A DNA stretch of 64,000 nucleotides, from contig OW203730.1 in NCBI GenBank assembly GCA_934045075.1, positions 8,708,192 through 8,772,191 on the forward strand. Direction: 5' to 3'. How positions within the stretch are numbered: the stretch's first letter is position 1; each line of letters opens with the position of its first letter. Source of the DNA: Yponomeuta sedellus (lineage: Eukaryota > Arthropoda > Insecta > Lepidoptera > Yponomeutidae). The translations under genes were made by a program, and so were the position numbers. Of this stretch, positions 32,328 through 43,295 are shown one piece after another. The notes under the pieces are model-generated. The model was not told where the DNA came from. It ran no database searches and was given only the letters and a program-made list of their open reading frames with translations.

Positions 32328-32560
32328 TAAATATTCATGGACATATTACACAGATCTCGTTAGCCCTATACTAAGTACAACTAAATGACTTGTGTTATAG
32401 GTGCTAACTTGACGATAGATTTAATACAATAAATACATAGATACTCGTAACATCCAAGACCCGAGACAAACAGAAGAAAAGTTCGTTTCCTAGTTTGACC
32501 CGGCCCCTTCGATTTTACAGTCAGTGTGCTAAACCGCTGCGCTACCGAGGCCGTCAATGA
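32328..32560 (-). mobile_element. SINE-C copy 2
   Basis: Same order as 8605-8840: TCATGGACATATTACACAGA, CATCCAAGACCCGAGACAAA, then head CGCTGCGCTACCGAGGCCG. There is a small deletion in the B-box region at GACCCGGCCCCTTCG. Confidence 0.8.
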
Positions 32561-33084
32561 TATATTGTACTATACTGTCTTATTTCCGATAGGATCAAAT
32601 ATTCACAGGGATACTACTAAGCAGTATAAAGCTGTTTATTGCTGCAGTCTGAAGCAGTACCACCGGGCTCCAGACGACATTAATCATGTAAAGATTTTAC
32701 ATGTTTGTGTATCGCAAATGAGACATTATAGTATTTTATATTAATAATACCATGACTTTCAGTACTTTACTTTTAACAGTTAAACTAGTGCTTAAGACTT
32801 GATTAACTGTCAAGGGTTACAAGTTAGTTTATTCCAGGTGGGTTTTGTTTTATTCCCAGGTTTGTTTTATATTTACCAGAAATGAATATAAGAGATGTCG
32901 TTAATACGGCCGAGGGTCCTTGGATGTGGCTGGCAAGGAATTGTGGGTGATGGCATTTGGGGAGAAAAGTCCAGAAGTGGGCAGCGGTAGGCTGATAACG
33001 ATGAAGATAATGACCTAAAGGGACGCTAAAAACGTCTTAAAAAGTAAACGTCACAAACCTAAATAATAGTAGGAAAATAATAAT
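32561..33084. other. Noncoding DNA, nothing recognised
   Basis: Near 32926-33010 there is a fragment (GGCTGGCAAGGAATTGTGG, GGGCAGCGGTAGGCTG) reminiscent of LINE coding debris. Not assignable. Confidence 0.35.
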
Positions 33085-33170
33085 ATAGACTCACGCTTGT
33101 ATCCCAGAGAGGTTAGCAAAGACCAGGGACTGCCACTTGCCACTATCCTGACAGATCACTCAGAATAGTG
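33085..33170 (-). repeat. LINE-like fragment (23155 family), reverse
   Basis: ACTCACGCTTGTATCCCAGA, GACCAGGGACTGCCACTTGC and CTATCCTGACAGATC are the complement of the 23155-23250 phrases. Confidence 0.6.
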
Positions 33171-33174
33171 ATGT

Positions 33175-33560
33175 TTAGATTTTTTACCAAGCCAGCTAGA
33201 ACCTAGGACCTAGGAACTTGGTTTAGATAACATTTCTGCTAAAAAAGGACGTCTTTCGCAATAACGTTACCTAGACCTAGATGTTCAAGGTTGTAGGTTT
33301 TAAAAATAGCTTTTACCCATATATACAAAATACAAATACAAAATGTTTTATTTAAAAGAAAAAGATTACAAGCTTGTTTTACGTTGGTTACCACACTAGA
33401 TGTAAGTATGTGCGATGGTAATCAGTTTTATATATCAGTAATCAGTAAATAGTTTTACTATGTAATTTTTTTCTTACAAAAATGTTTTAAAAAAGACGAT
33501 ATGATTTATATTTCCAGTGGTGGCGCTAGTAAACGTCGCGACCGGCCTTAAAACCACCTT
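33175..33560. repeat. Family G repeat, copy 5, split by unrelated sequence
   Basis: AGCTAGAACCTAGGACCTAG and CTAGACCTAGATGTTC at 33195-33290, with GGTGGCGCTAGTAAACG at about 33517 as the closing phrase. Confidence 0.45.
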
Positions 33561-33917
33561 TCATTACGTCCTTTATATGGAGTATAAAAAGGTGATAAAA
33601 CTTGAAATTAAAACAGTTCCTTTTGGCTATCAAAAGATCGATCTCGAATAAAACGAGGGTTCACTAATTAAATTGCTCATAATGTGAAAAATTAAAAAGT
33701 CAAACTCGGCTTTTTCGCAACGGATGTAAACTGGGGAAAGTAATTAGATTTTTTCTCTCCTTTTATACTTCCATCGGATGATCGTTGCTACGTAAACTCT
33801 GCAGGATATTTTTTTGCTGAGCTACTCATTTTGGAGTAAATCAAGAATATTTCAAAGTAACTTAGGGCGGCTTGAAAAGTTCTGTAGTAAGACCAGCTAC
33901 CAGTCTTACAAGGCTCC

Positions 33918-34015
33918 ATTAATCCGGACTTGGCCCCCGTAGTGGAGTACGGCCAATACCTTCCTTAGGAAAGAGACCCGTGCCCCTCGGCGGGGACATA
34001 ATGGGTTGATGGTGA
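33918..34015 (+). repeat. Repeat E, copy 4 (diverged short form)
   Basis: AATCCGGACTTGGCCCCCGT, GTACGGCCAATACCTTCC and GAGACCCGTGCCCC. The hairpin part GATGCAGGAA is altered to CCTTAGGAA. Confidence 0.7.
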
Positions 34016-35116
34016 TGACGAACTAAGCCTTAAACTTTGCTTGTGAGGATGCTTTAGACAATATCCAAAGGATGCGTCTGGAAAAATTGGTGTTAACTGT
34101 TATAACCGTCATCAGTTAGGGAAATTCTTCTAGCTAGCACATTGTAATAGTTTACAATGATTGTAAAAGTATGAATATACTTTTGACGTGTGTATAAAAC
34201 ACTAGCGCTCTGATATAAAATAACAGATATTTTAGACCAATTTTGATCAACTTTGCCCTCGGGGAAGACACTTTAGGTACTTTAGTAGAGATTTTAAACG
34301 GAAAGGCGTAACCACATATATACTCGTAAAACTCATCTAGAACTGTTGTAGTGAAATCGTGTTTTAATAAATAGGGCCGTTAGTACAGAAATCATGGTTG
34401 TATTATTTTTTCTGTATGCAATAAAATGTTCTCTATCTATCGACATATATGAAAATTAAAATAAGTTTCAAATATCCCAAATTTGGAATTCAAGTGTCTA
34501 TGCATTTTACATTTGTCAAAAGAATATTTATTACAATATAATATGTGCGGAACGAAATAAACGCTCTTAAATATTATTCACTTTTTTACTCTATACTAAA
34601 ACTGTAGTAAAATATCTGTATGGTAATTACAGGTATTTTACTTTAAAAAAACAAAGCAAGCCCATAATATTAACACAAATAGTTCTTAAGCACGCTCTCT
34701 CACAAAAAACATTCCACGTCCATTCCAAGTTTTCACATTTCACGAAACCACCCCTTACTGAAGTTAACAAGATATTTTACCGTATCCTTTCAGGTAAAGT
34801 CTGTTTCAATTGAATGTTTCGGTGCAGTAAACATACCATGTAACTACTAAATCAAACAAGACAATAAAAAAACTGAATTCAAAAATAATAAATAACCTGA
34901 CTGCTGAGCATTAACTGCTACGAAGGCGGGACCAACCTGTGTACTCCGTAAGGAGTTGCACTGTTAAACCCACCCACCTGCTTTGTACTTATTGCTTAGC
35001 AGTAGAGCTATTAGTTATTTCATAATCCAGTTTTTACTTTTGTCTTTTAAGTGATTTTCTTTTAAGATTTGTGCTGATTTTAATTAGCCTATGGCACGAC
35101 TGAGATCTTATTTGTC
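34016..35116. other. Noncoding DNA with a LINE 3' end
   Basis: GTATGCAATAAAATGTTCTC then TATCTATC at 34416-34441 looks like a LINE 3' terminus. Nothing else recognised. Confidence 0.4.
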
Positions 35117-35520
35117 AAAATTTTACCTTTGGTTATAGAGTTAAGAGGGAAAATACAATCGGACATACATACATACATATATACTTAAATACATACATAC
35201 ATAGATACATACATACATACATACATACATACATACATACATACATACATACATACATACATACATACATACATACATACATACATACATACATACATAC
35301 ATACATACATACATACAAAATTTTACCTTTGGTTATAGAGTTAAGAGGGAAAATACAATCGGACATACATACATACATATATACTTAAATACATACATAC
35401 ATAGATACATACATACATACATACATACATACATACATACATACATACATACATACATACATACATACATACATACATACATACATACATACATACATAC
35501 ATACATACATACATACATAC
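35117..35520. repeat. CATA microsatellite duplicated as two 200-bp units
   Basis: The unit of unique sequence (AAAATTTTACCTTTGGTTAT, AGTTAAGAGGGAAAATAC, ATCGGACATAC) plus a long ACAT array occurs at 35117-35316 and again at 35317-35520, with matching interruptions (ATATATACTTAAATAC, ATAGATAC). Frames across it are artefacts. Confidence 0.95.
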
Positions 35521-35603
35521 AACGACCCAAACACATTACCCTCCCTTTTTGGTCTCCACCGCAGTCGGGAAAAAAATCAATAAAATATTTACTTCCCGTT
35601 CCA

Positions 35604-35673
35604 CATTTTTTTATATCGTAGACAGAGAAAGACATGTGATGTGTATTTCTCTGTCTACGATATAAAAAAAATG
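35604..35673. repeat. 27-bp hairpin
   Basis: TATCGTAGACAGAGAAA (ending 35630) pairs with TTTCTCTGTCTACGATA (35646-35662) and the pairing extends through the flanking T and A runs, with a one-base length difference. Loop about 15 nt. Confidence 0.85.
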
Positions 35674-35842
35674 TTTCATTTATTATGAAATTTTTTCGTT
35701 CAACATTCTATAAAAAGTACATGCAACGTTTACATTATATTGCTTTCATCAAACTAATTTATACTTTGTTGGCAGACTTAGTCTCACGTTAAAAGTATGT
35801 CACTTAAAATACCTAACAAATTACTTAAATTAATTTTACATA

Positions 35843-35980
35843 GGGCCAGTTTCTGAATTGAGAATTTCGCTAAGTAAATACTTAACTGTAGTGCTGTCTC
35901 TTCGAATTTCTCAGAAAAGGGCGTGACAGAACGTTACTTAAGTATTTACTCAGTGACATTCTCCATTCAGAAACTGGTCC
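35843..35980. mobile_element. 138-bp MITE, GGGCCAGTTTCTGAAT termini, ATA flanks
   Basis: Long imperfect inverted arms (GGGCCAGTTTCTGAATTGAG left, GGACCAGTTTCTGAATGGAG reading inwards from the right; AAGTAAATACTTAA near the centre side). ATA occurs at 35840-35842 and 35981-35983. A broken copy lies at 61465-61577. Confidence 0.75.
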
Positions 35981-36039
35981 ATAGAAAAGTAAAACAAGGT
36001 ACTTATCAATAGGATCAATTCGTGGTGTTGGTACATAAA

Positions 36040-36265
36040 TTATGTCATCGTCATCCTATACTAGTCCACTGCTGGGCATAGCCCTCCCCTAAAGAGCGCC
36101 ACGTTATGCTATCATAGGGGGTGATTCGGGTTGGGGATCGCAGTTCGGTGGAATTGTACTGCAGGGGGCGCTGCTGCCCACCCCCGGTTTGTGTCCCTTA
36201 GTCGCCTTTTACGACACCCGCGGGAAGAATTGGGTTATTCTCTAGGCCGACACTACACAGCAGCA
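36040..36265 (+). repeat. LINE 3' region fragment
   Basis: TAGTCCACTGCTGGGCATAG, GGTTGGGGATCGCAG, GTCGCCTTTTACGACACCC and GGGAAGAATTGGGTT. Inverted relative at 37950-38195. Confidence 0.65.
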
Positions 36266-36989
36266 TAATTACATAAATTATGTGATTATGCTTAACCTTT
36301 TAACTCAGCAGCAAATTCATGACTTCGCGATTCATATAACTTTTTCAAGGTGAATGAGTCAGCAGGTTAAGGTGTTAACGCGTTGACGTAGGTATTATAT
36401 CTGAATTCCTCGTAATCACATGAAATCAAATCAATTTATTTCAACGCAAAGAACTTACATTCCGTTTGTTGAATGTCAATGTACAATGTAAAATTTAAGC
36501 GATGCCTCGGGCCGTATTGTAGTGGAGGAAAAGGCACCGGGAAAAAATACTCCACTCTGATCATAATCATCTCAAACCAAATACATCAGTTACCTACCAC
36601 CTATACGTATGATAAGATTTAATTAATATAACGTGCAAGCATATCTCTTCCTTTGAGTTTCAGTCAGAAACAGAACACAACCACCAGTCTTACTATCTAC
36701 GTACCTTGCGTCGTAGGGCCATCACATTGAAACAAACCTTACTCGTTTCTGCTTTTCATATTGTGGGTACAATGGAGTAGGGTAAAAGCATTGTCTACAT
36801 TCATTCAACCCGGACGCGTCTCGCAGCTTATTAGGACTTGGGAAATGCATTCAGACACAGAAACTTGAGGTGCACAAATACAACCTGGTACCGTAGAGGT
36901 GGATAACACGTTGGAAATGGATACACTGTGATTGGAAGGAGAAGAGAATGTCGTAGCTATGAAATGCGTTTATGAAGTGAGGAATATAT
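36266..36989. other. Noncoding DNA, nothing firm
   Basis: A LINE-tail-like segment (CAATTTATTTCAACGCAAAG, ACAATGTAAAATTTAAGCG) lies at about 36430-36500. No gene is seen. Confidence 0.4.
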
Positions 36990-37275
36990 TTTTTTTTTTA
37001 ATGCACTAACCCGTGCTAAGGACAATTTCAAAAACCTATTTAGAGGCTAAAAATTCCACCTATGCCGGGACTTAAACCCGCGACCTCTGGCTAACCGTGC
37101 CAGCGCTCTCCCAACTGTGCTAATGGGTGACTTACCGGCATCAGTGAAATTTCGAACCTCTTTACAATCTCTCTGTATTACGTACAGGCAGCAACATCTG
37201 GCTGAAGTAATTTGCATCACTTGCAGCCCGAGTACCTTTTCTAAGGAATTTTAAGCCTCTAAATAGGTTTTAAAA
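36990..37275 (-). mobile_element. SINE-A copy 6 with both inverted repeats
   Basis: Starts with the tail in inverse (TTAATGCACTAACCCGTGC), then AAAAACCTATTTAGAGGC, antisense tRNA-like block (about 37058-37128), leader ending GCAGCCCGAGTACC, and the opposite inverted repeat AAGCCTCTAAATAGG. No clear target duplication was identified. Confidence 0.8.
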
Positions 37276-37612
37276 AAATTGAGCTGCTGGGGCACGGTCT
37301 CTTTCTGCACTGGAGGAAGGTTAGGCCATACTCCACTAAGGGGTGGCCCCCCCTTGCCGAGTTGCTCGAGGATTGTAAGGCAGTGGCAGGCCTTACTGTC
37401 AGAAGTTATCAAGCCGCCCATAAGGGCATGACAGCCGGCACCAACGGCTAAACGTGTCTTGCAAATCTCGGATGCATTCGGAAAAAATGCCACTAGCGGT
37501 TGTCATGGCAAGGTCACCCATCCAGCAACTCACCGCGCCTGTTGTTGTTTAACCTTAGTGATTGATTCCAATCACTCGGTTCCACTAGACCACCAGCGTG
37601 TCATGCAAATGT
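37276..37612 (-). repeat. Repeat E, copy 5 (long form)
   Basis: GGCACGGTCTCTTTCTGC, GGTTAGGCCATACTCCAC, GGCAGTGGCAGGCCTTACTG and CACCAACGGCTAAACGTG. It directly abuts SINE-A copy 6, as the two SINE-A/E pairs near 62.2-62.8 kb also do. Confidence 0.75.
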
Positions 37613-37949
37613 GCTGACAATCTGACATAGGCTTAGTTGATGTGATTCGACTGTAAATATCGCACGCCATGTCTCAAACAAGGACATACAAGTCCAGCAA
37701 CGTTAACGTTAAGTTCCAGTGACAGGTGGCTGAAGAAGCGTCGTGACTTTCGCTTTGCCAACTTCAATCTCTCACGCTCATGAAAATTGCCCGGGAGCGG
37801 GTTGAAATAAAGGTAGTACTTATACTCGTAGAAAGGAAACAGAATTGCAGAGGGTCATAAGAAGGTGAGTATTGGTTTTTTGATAATGTTAGTTGACTTT
37901 TATTTATAATGATTAAATTTTATTTTAATGTAATAAGTAATACTATATT

Positions 37950-38195
37950 TGTGCTAGAGAATAGCACCAACCCAAATTCTTCCCAAGGGTGTCGTAAAAG
38001 GCGACTAGGGGACATAAATCAGGGGGTGGGCAGCAGCACCCCCTGCAGTACAATCTCACCAAACTGCGATCCCTAACCCGCATGCCCAGCGTGGGGATTA
38101 TGGGCATTACCCCCCAATAATGGCACAACCTTGCGCTATGACGCTCATTATGGGAGGGATATGTCCAGCAGTGGACTAATATAGCCTGAAGAAGA
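37950..38195 (-). repeat. LINE 3' region fragment, inverse of 36040-36265
   Basis: AACCCAAATTCTTCCCAAGG, GTCGTAAAAGGCGACTAGGG and GGATATGTCCAGCAGTGGAC, then a GAAGAAGAAG tail. Confidence 0.65.
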
Positions 38196-38841
38196 AGTAA
38201 TACTATAAATTGAATAATAATTCTATAATATCTATTTACTAATCATTGACCAATTACCTAAGTAAGATCGTTCTTATAGTTTATTTGACATTGAACATTT
38301 TTTTTTCGTTGCGCCGCAAGGTAAAATATGGAGCACCTGAAACTTTTTTTGCTACCCTGTACGCATTATTATGTTTTTTTCAACCGGATTTAACAAATAA
38401 AGTGTTTGTATTTGTTTTAATAACATATTAGAGGGTGACTTAGAATTCGGCTGGCAAAAGTTAAGAGGTTATTTTTACCATGATGTAGAAACATGTGGCG
38501 CTAGTTTTCAAAATAACAGGGCATTCAAAACTTTGATTTTTATTACCTAAAATTACTCCACTTAAGCATAGATCTATTTAAGCGAAAAGTTTTAAAAATC
38601 GAACAGAAATTGTGGATCGAGCGTATTGTTCGTTTATTGTGAACGAATATCGGAGGACAGACTCTTACTTATTGAACATATTAGATAATATTTTTCAATG
38701 TCATGGTAATTCCTACCACTTTAAATTTGAAGTTACAGTTTCGAGGAAAATTTCGGAAATCACAAATATTTGAATGAATGTGGAAATACACATAATTATT
38801 ATGTTTGTTGTACTATTACCGATAAATCTTTAATCATTAGA
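38196..38841. other. Noncoding DNA, nothing recognised
   Basis: AT-rich, no repeats with clear limits. Confidence 0.45.
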
Positions 38842-39045
38842 CGACCTCTGTGGCGTAGCGATAGCGCGTCTGCCTACCATGCAAGAGGTCCCAGGTTCGA
38901 ATCCCGGCTGGAGACAAAAAAAAAGTTCAGGTCTTGGTCGTTTACATGTTTGTGATATCATTGTTCCTGGTTCCCACGACACAGGGTTATCCTAGTGTGG
39001 GACCTGAAACAATGTAAAATGTTCCAGTGCAAGTATGTAAAATGT
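38842..39045 (+). mobile_element. SINE-B copy 2 (best head)
   Basis: The tRNA-like head reads GACCTCTGTGGCGTAGCG (A-box region) and GGTTCGAATCCCGGC (B-box), with a putative anticodon loop CTACCAT. The body is GTCTTGGTCGTTTACATG, CCCACGACACAGGG and ATCCTAGTGTGGGACC. It would be transcribed by RNA polymerase III from the internal boxes. Confidence 0.8.
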
Positions 39046-39227
39046 TATTTAAATACTGTTTTCCGCAACGGCCCTTTCCATTGTAAAAAATATTATTATT
39101 TATTATTACAATAACTTTCTCACAAAAATTAACTAACGATTTCATAATAACCCTGTTAAAATAACTCTGTATTGACTTACTTGAATTTCTTGAAAACACT
39201 AGCCGTTGCCATGGCTGTGTCCGCCTG

Positions 39228-39470
39228 GGCACCGATAAATCATAGGCAGAGCATGGTATATGTGGCGAGCACATGTCAACTCTGCGCGCGCACTGCAAAG
39301 TCCAATATTCCTGCATCGCGCAATCAAAGTGTTTCAATGACATAGCATAAATAACGTCCGACTTACAATAGTTGGACCGGCCTTCCCCAGGCATACGATC
39401 TGCCTGGCGGGAAATTTCCCTTTATAGTGGAAGAGCACGATCACCCGCTCTTCCCTATAGTATATATAGT
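39228..39470 (-). mobile_element. Family H repeat, copy 2 (Helitron-like candidate)
   Basis: Reverse of 23787-23995: GGCGAGCACATGTCAACTC, ATTCCTGCATCGCGCAATC, GGCGGGAAATTTCCC and GGAAGAGCACGATCACCCG. It lies just inside the 3' side of SINE-B copy 2. Confidence 0.55.
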
Positions 39471-39634
39471 CGATTTTATAAAAAGAATTCTTTATGTCCC
39501 ATTGCACATACAAAATAATACATTTAACGGATCAAATCGCGGCTATTTATAAGGCATTAAATTATGAAATTTATAGTATTAAACATTTCCATGCCAGTTT
39601 GGGATAGTTTGGATGGATATATTTATTTGTCTAA

Positions 39635-39772
39635 GGGCTGATTTTTCAACAGTCAGATAACTTTTATCTGAGGAATAAAAATGGCGGTTTGATATAATTT
39701 TCATACATAAGCTGTGAAACCGCCATATTTATTCCTCAGATAAAAGTTATCTGACTATTGAAAAATTAGCCC
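39635..39772. mobile_element. 138-bp foldback MITE with TAA duplication (PIF/Harbinger-like)
   Basis: Two ~56-bp inverted arms (GGGCTGATTTTTCAACAGTC from the left; GGGCTAATTTTTCAATAGTC from the right), both continuing AGATAACTTTTATCTGAGG, with about three mismatches and a short loop. TAA flanks at 39632-39634 and 39773-39775. A 3-bp TAA/TTA duplication with G-rich termini is typical of PIF/Harbinger; the class is inferred. Confidence 0.85.
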
Positions 39773-39979
39773 TAAATCTTACATATTTAATTGGTTCGCT
39801 ACATAGTTCTGTATGTAACATAAATTAGACTAGTTATTTAAATCCTCATATATGTATACCTACAATAAGATAGTTTATCAAACAGATAACGTAAACTTTC
39901 TGGTGAAAGATAACATGGTGAAGAAGCCTGAGTATCTGAGAAATAACACGTGTTAAGTTAAATTGTGGTAGCACGTGTT

Positions 39980-40140
39980 AAGTTAAATTAAGCCCATACT
40001 CTCTCTCTGAGAGAAGGCTTGTGCCCTGCGATAGGACGTGTTTATGATTAATGATATTGTGAGATTAGGCAATAAAGTCATCCGGGACCACGGCACCTGA
40101 AAAAGTGCCGAAACGTTGGAAAATTGTAAAAATGTAATAA
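39980..40140 (+). repeat. SINE-D end fragment and GTGCCGAAACGTTGG repeat
   Basis: AAGCCCATACTCTCTCTCTG is shared with SINE-D. GGGACCACGGCACCTGAAA then AGTGCCGAAACGTTGG is a diverged copy of the 15590 repeat. Confidence 0.5.
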
Positions 40141-40224
40141 ACGAGCATAAATCCGTATAAAAACAGTTTTAATTAATAAAGTTACTTTTCACTTGCGTGC
40201 GAAAGAATAATTAGTAACATATAA

Positions 40225-40690
40225 TATTTACATACAAGCACATACATTGCTTCTGGCCCCAGACTACAGTCTATTTATTCTTACTTGTCCAATTTAGTAA
40301 ACAAAATTCTACCCTTAGACTGTCACTTTTTAGTCCAAAACTGCCATATTTCCATAAATGAAGTAACTTGGAACACTCTTTTAGATACCACGCTGCCAAT
40401 TTTATAAACATAGTTCATGATAGCTCATGAATTTGCGAGAAAACGTCTAGTTTAGGCATCTAATCTCAATTTTAAGTCAATCACTCAATTTTAGAATCTT
40501 GTTTACTAAATTGGACAAGTAAGAATAAATAGACTGTAGGATACGTTGTGTCGTGGGAACCAGAAACAACGACATCACAAATAAGTGAACATCCAAGACC
40601 TGGGTTTTTTTTGTCCCCAGCCGGGTTTCGAACCCGGGATCTCTTGCATGGTAGGCAGACGCGCTAACGCTACGCCACAGAGGTCGTCAG
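40225..40690 (-). mobile_element. SINE-B copy 3, split by a MITE
   Basis: The - strand head is intact (GACCTCTGTGGCGTAGCG ... GGTTCGAAACCCGGC, near 40690-40620). The body runs to GTATCCTA, where the 40267-40536 MITE interrupts. It resumes as CCAGAAGCAATGTATGTG on the far side. Confidence 0.8.
40267..40536. mobile_element. 270-bp MITE with ~45-bp TIRs and TA duplication
   Basis: Termini CAGTCTATTTATTCTTACTT then GTCCAATTTAGTAAACAA, mirrored with a single visible mismatch (AAATTCTA against AGATTCTA). TA at 40265-40266 and 40537-40538. Comparison with intact SINE-B copies shows the exact insertion point. Tc1/mariner-like by TA target and CAGT ends. No coding capacity. Confidence 0.9.
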
Positions 40691-42611
40691 TTTTCGGTGA
40701 GATGTGTATATATGTTTCAAAAGGCTTTCGGAGGCGCCAACGTGCTTTTGATTACGAAAGTTACTAACGTCGTTAACTGTAATATTCTTAAAGAACCTCT
40801 CCCAAGTTCGCGATAAGTTTTGATTACGAAGTATATTTGCGCGACTAATTTTGTAAGAAATTCATCAACTTTCGGACTGAGTTACAAGCCAAGGGTATTA
40901 AATTCACAAACTAAAAATTAATTTCGTCAAATGGGTATTCCCTAAAGAATTTGTGGAAATTCAAACTTTGGTTACGGCTGAAACGGTCAATCCTTTCACC
41001 CTTACTGTACTTAGCAACATATTTTTAAAATCGATACAAGTATCGCCACTTGTTGTGATCTTAAAGGAAGTTTTCCACTATAGGAAAGGATAGAAGCGTA
41101 AAGAAGACCACACATTGTGGGGGAAATACAAGCTCCTGTAGGTATACACTAAATCTTCATAGAACCACTCGATTATATCTACCTAGCGCAGTAAGTCCGT
41201 TTTGGTACAAATTGCCTTGTACCAAAGTGGACCAGCACGCTGCGTTGTACTGATAAAATTCATTTTTACATGCCCAGGGTTCGAACTCACGAACTTCGGA
41301 ATGTGCATGCGAAAATAAACAACTGTTTTATAGGTACAACTCTAAAATTAAAAAAAAGTGCTGTTCACACACATCTGGTCGAGTAGGTATTGAAGTATCT
41401 GAGTGACTGCTGATAATACTATTACATAGTAGGTCAACTGTGTAGCGGATTGACAAAGTACTGAGGTAAAATAAGGTAAGTATTGCTTTGACCTCTAACC
41501 CTATAAGTTCCGATGATGACGAGATTAATCTCGTTAAAGCTAATCCACCTAGGTCCGAACTAGAACCAGTTCTAACGTGACCTGCAATAGTATTTTAAAC
41601 AGGGTCAATGTTAGGTTTTGTATTATATAAACAGGCAGGATCACACACATTGAAATACACCCACTGTGTACAAATGTACGGCGATATACTGAAAGAAAAA
41701 CTGTATTTATTTAAAAAAAACACAGAGGAAAAATACAGTGTAGACAAACAATAATATTAATTTAACCATGCCTTAGGCGTAGGGCAAGCAAGAGGGTAGT
41801 GTGTAGGGAGTTTCAAATATCTTTTTTAGTATCTGTATGTACCTAATATTTAATAGTTGTTTAAATTGTAAAACCAAGAGCACCTGCCAACAAACTGTTA
41901 CGCAGCTTGGCAGAACAACTTCTGTATTTATATTTAAATAACATCTTCAATCAATTACCATGTTTATGATGACCTTGCCTGATTATCAAAGTACAGGGTA
42001 TTGTCTAGTTTAGGACAAGTAATGTGTTGTGTGGAAGTTATTGAACGATCAAACGGATTCTATTTCGGGATGCAAAAAAAAAGTGACCTGCCTGAATCGA
42101 AAACCATTTCGAGCTTAGCATCCAAACTACAGTATTTTTAATGTAAGAAAGAGATTTTTATCATAAAAGATGAGCCTTATTTTAAGAAATAATAATATTT
42201 AAATGCCCTTCATATGACCTCTATAATGACGTTACATGTTAAATCGTCTGTGGTAGTAGTTATTCTGTGGAAAACTACCAATGGCCTGTTACTCCCTCTA
42301 CGGGCCTGTCAACTTCATCTGTCAAACATCTGTCTTTTTACACTAAACCACAGACAAATCCAATCGCGAACTCTACCTACACACAAAGTATTTAACATAT
42401 GACGTCACGCCGAAATTTATTCATTTTAAATAGATAACAATGATAAACTCGATTAATCACGAAAAAAATAAAATTAGTTTCTTAAAATTACGTCTACTAT
42501 CAGAATATAAAATAAAATCCGATCATAAAAAAAAACTTCGCATCCCTAATTGCAAAGAGTGGTATTCTAACTTTATGTTTCATAAGCTATTCCTCAGCTT
42601 CCATGAGTATG
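40691..42611. other. Noncoding DNA, nothing firm
   Basis: A SINE tail phrase (CAGGGTATTGTCTAGTTTAG, GTGTTGTGTGGAAGTTATT) occurs at about 41994-42042. No gene is seen. Confidence 0.4.
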
Positions 42612-42825
42612 TTAAGCCGTTGGTGCCATTTGTCATCTAATGGCAGTCGTTAAGAAATGTCAGACGCCTTATGGGCGGCTTGATAACTTCTGACAGTAAG
42701 GCCCGCCACTGTCTTACAATCCTCCACCAACCCGGACTTGGCCCCCAAGGTGGAGTATGGCCTAACCTTCCTGCGATGCAGGAAGAGACCCGTGCCCCAG
42801 CAGTGGGGTCATATAAGGGTTGATA
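42612..42825 (+). repeat. Repeat E, copy 6 (long form, partial)
   Basis: GTTAAGCCGTTGGTGCC, CTTATGGGCGGCTTGATAAC, GACAGTAAGGCCCGCCACTG, then the short block CAACCCGGACTTGGCCCCC to AAGGGTTGAT. Confidence 0.8.
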
Positions 42826-43295
42826 CCTCCCTACCTATCATGAGTACGTGCTCTAAACACTGAAAAGGCTTCAGCAACATTGTTACTCATGCAGTGCAGT
42901 AGGTGATTGTCCCCGATAGCTTCACATCAATGGCGTTGCCACGCATTGTTGCCTCTATTATGACGTCGTAAACTAACTGCTAGTGCCGGCTTCGGCTCTT
43001 CAATTAATGATTGGGGTAATAAACTTGTGCTGGATAAGTGAACCAGTTTAGGTGAGCAATTGATGGAACCATTTACATGCTTCAATCGATTTAAGTATTT
43101 TATTTATTCAACGAAAACCCGAATAGTCAAACTTATGACCTATTTATCATCACTTTGATAAAACTTATTCGTCGAATATCGTACAATCATTTAAAAAATG
43201 TATTGTAATTTCGTGTCTTACTTAGACTATACTTGTAGTACATAAGTTTTGTTCCTGTAAATGTTACTTTCTGCAGTAAAGAATATAATCTTCTT
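42826..43295. other. Noncoding DNA
   Basis: Ends with a LINE-tail-like segment (TTTTGTTCCTGTAAATG, AGTAAAGAATATAATC). No gene is seen. Confidence 0.4.

Noticed and set aside
35133..35635. Similar Met-Tyr-Val-Cys frames on the - strand
   Set aside because: Translation of the CATA array only.
38842..38914. A second genuine tRNA gene (SINE-B head)
   Set aside because: Same tRNA-like head is followed by the same non-tRNA body in other copies, so it is a SINE.
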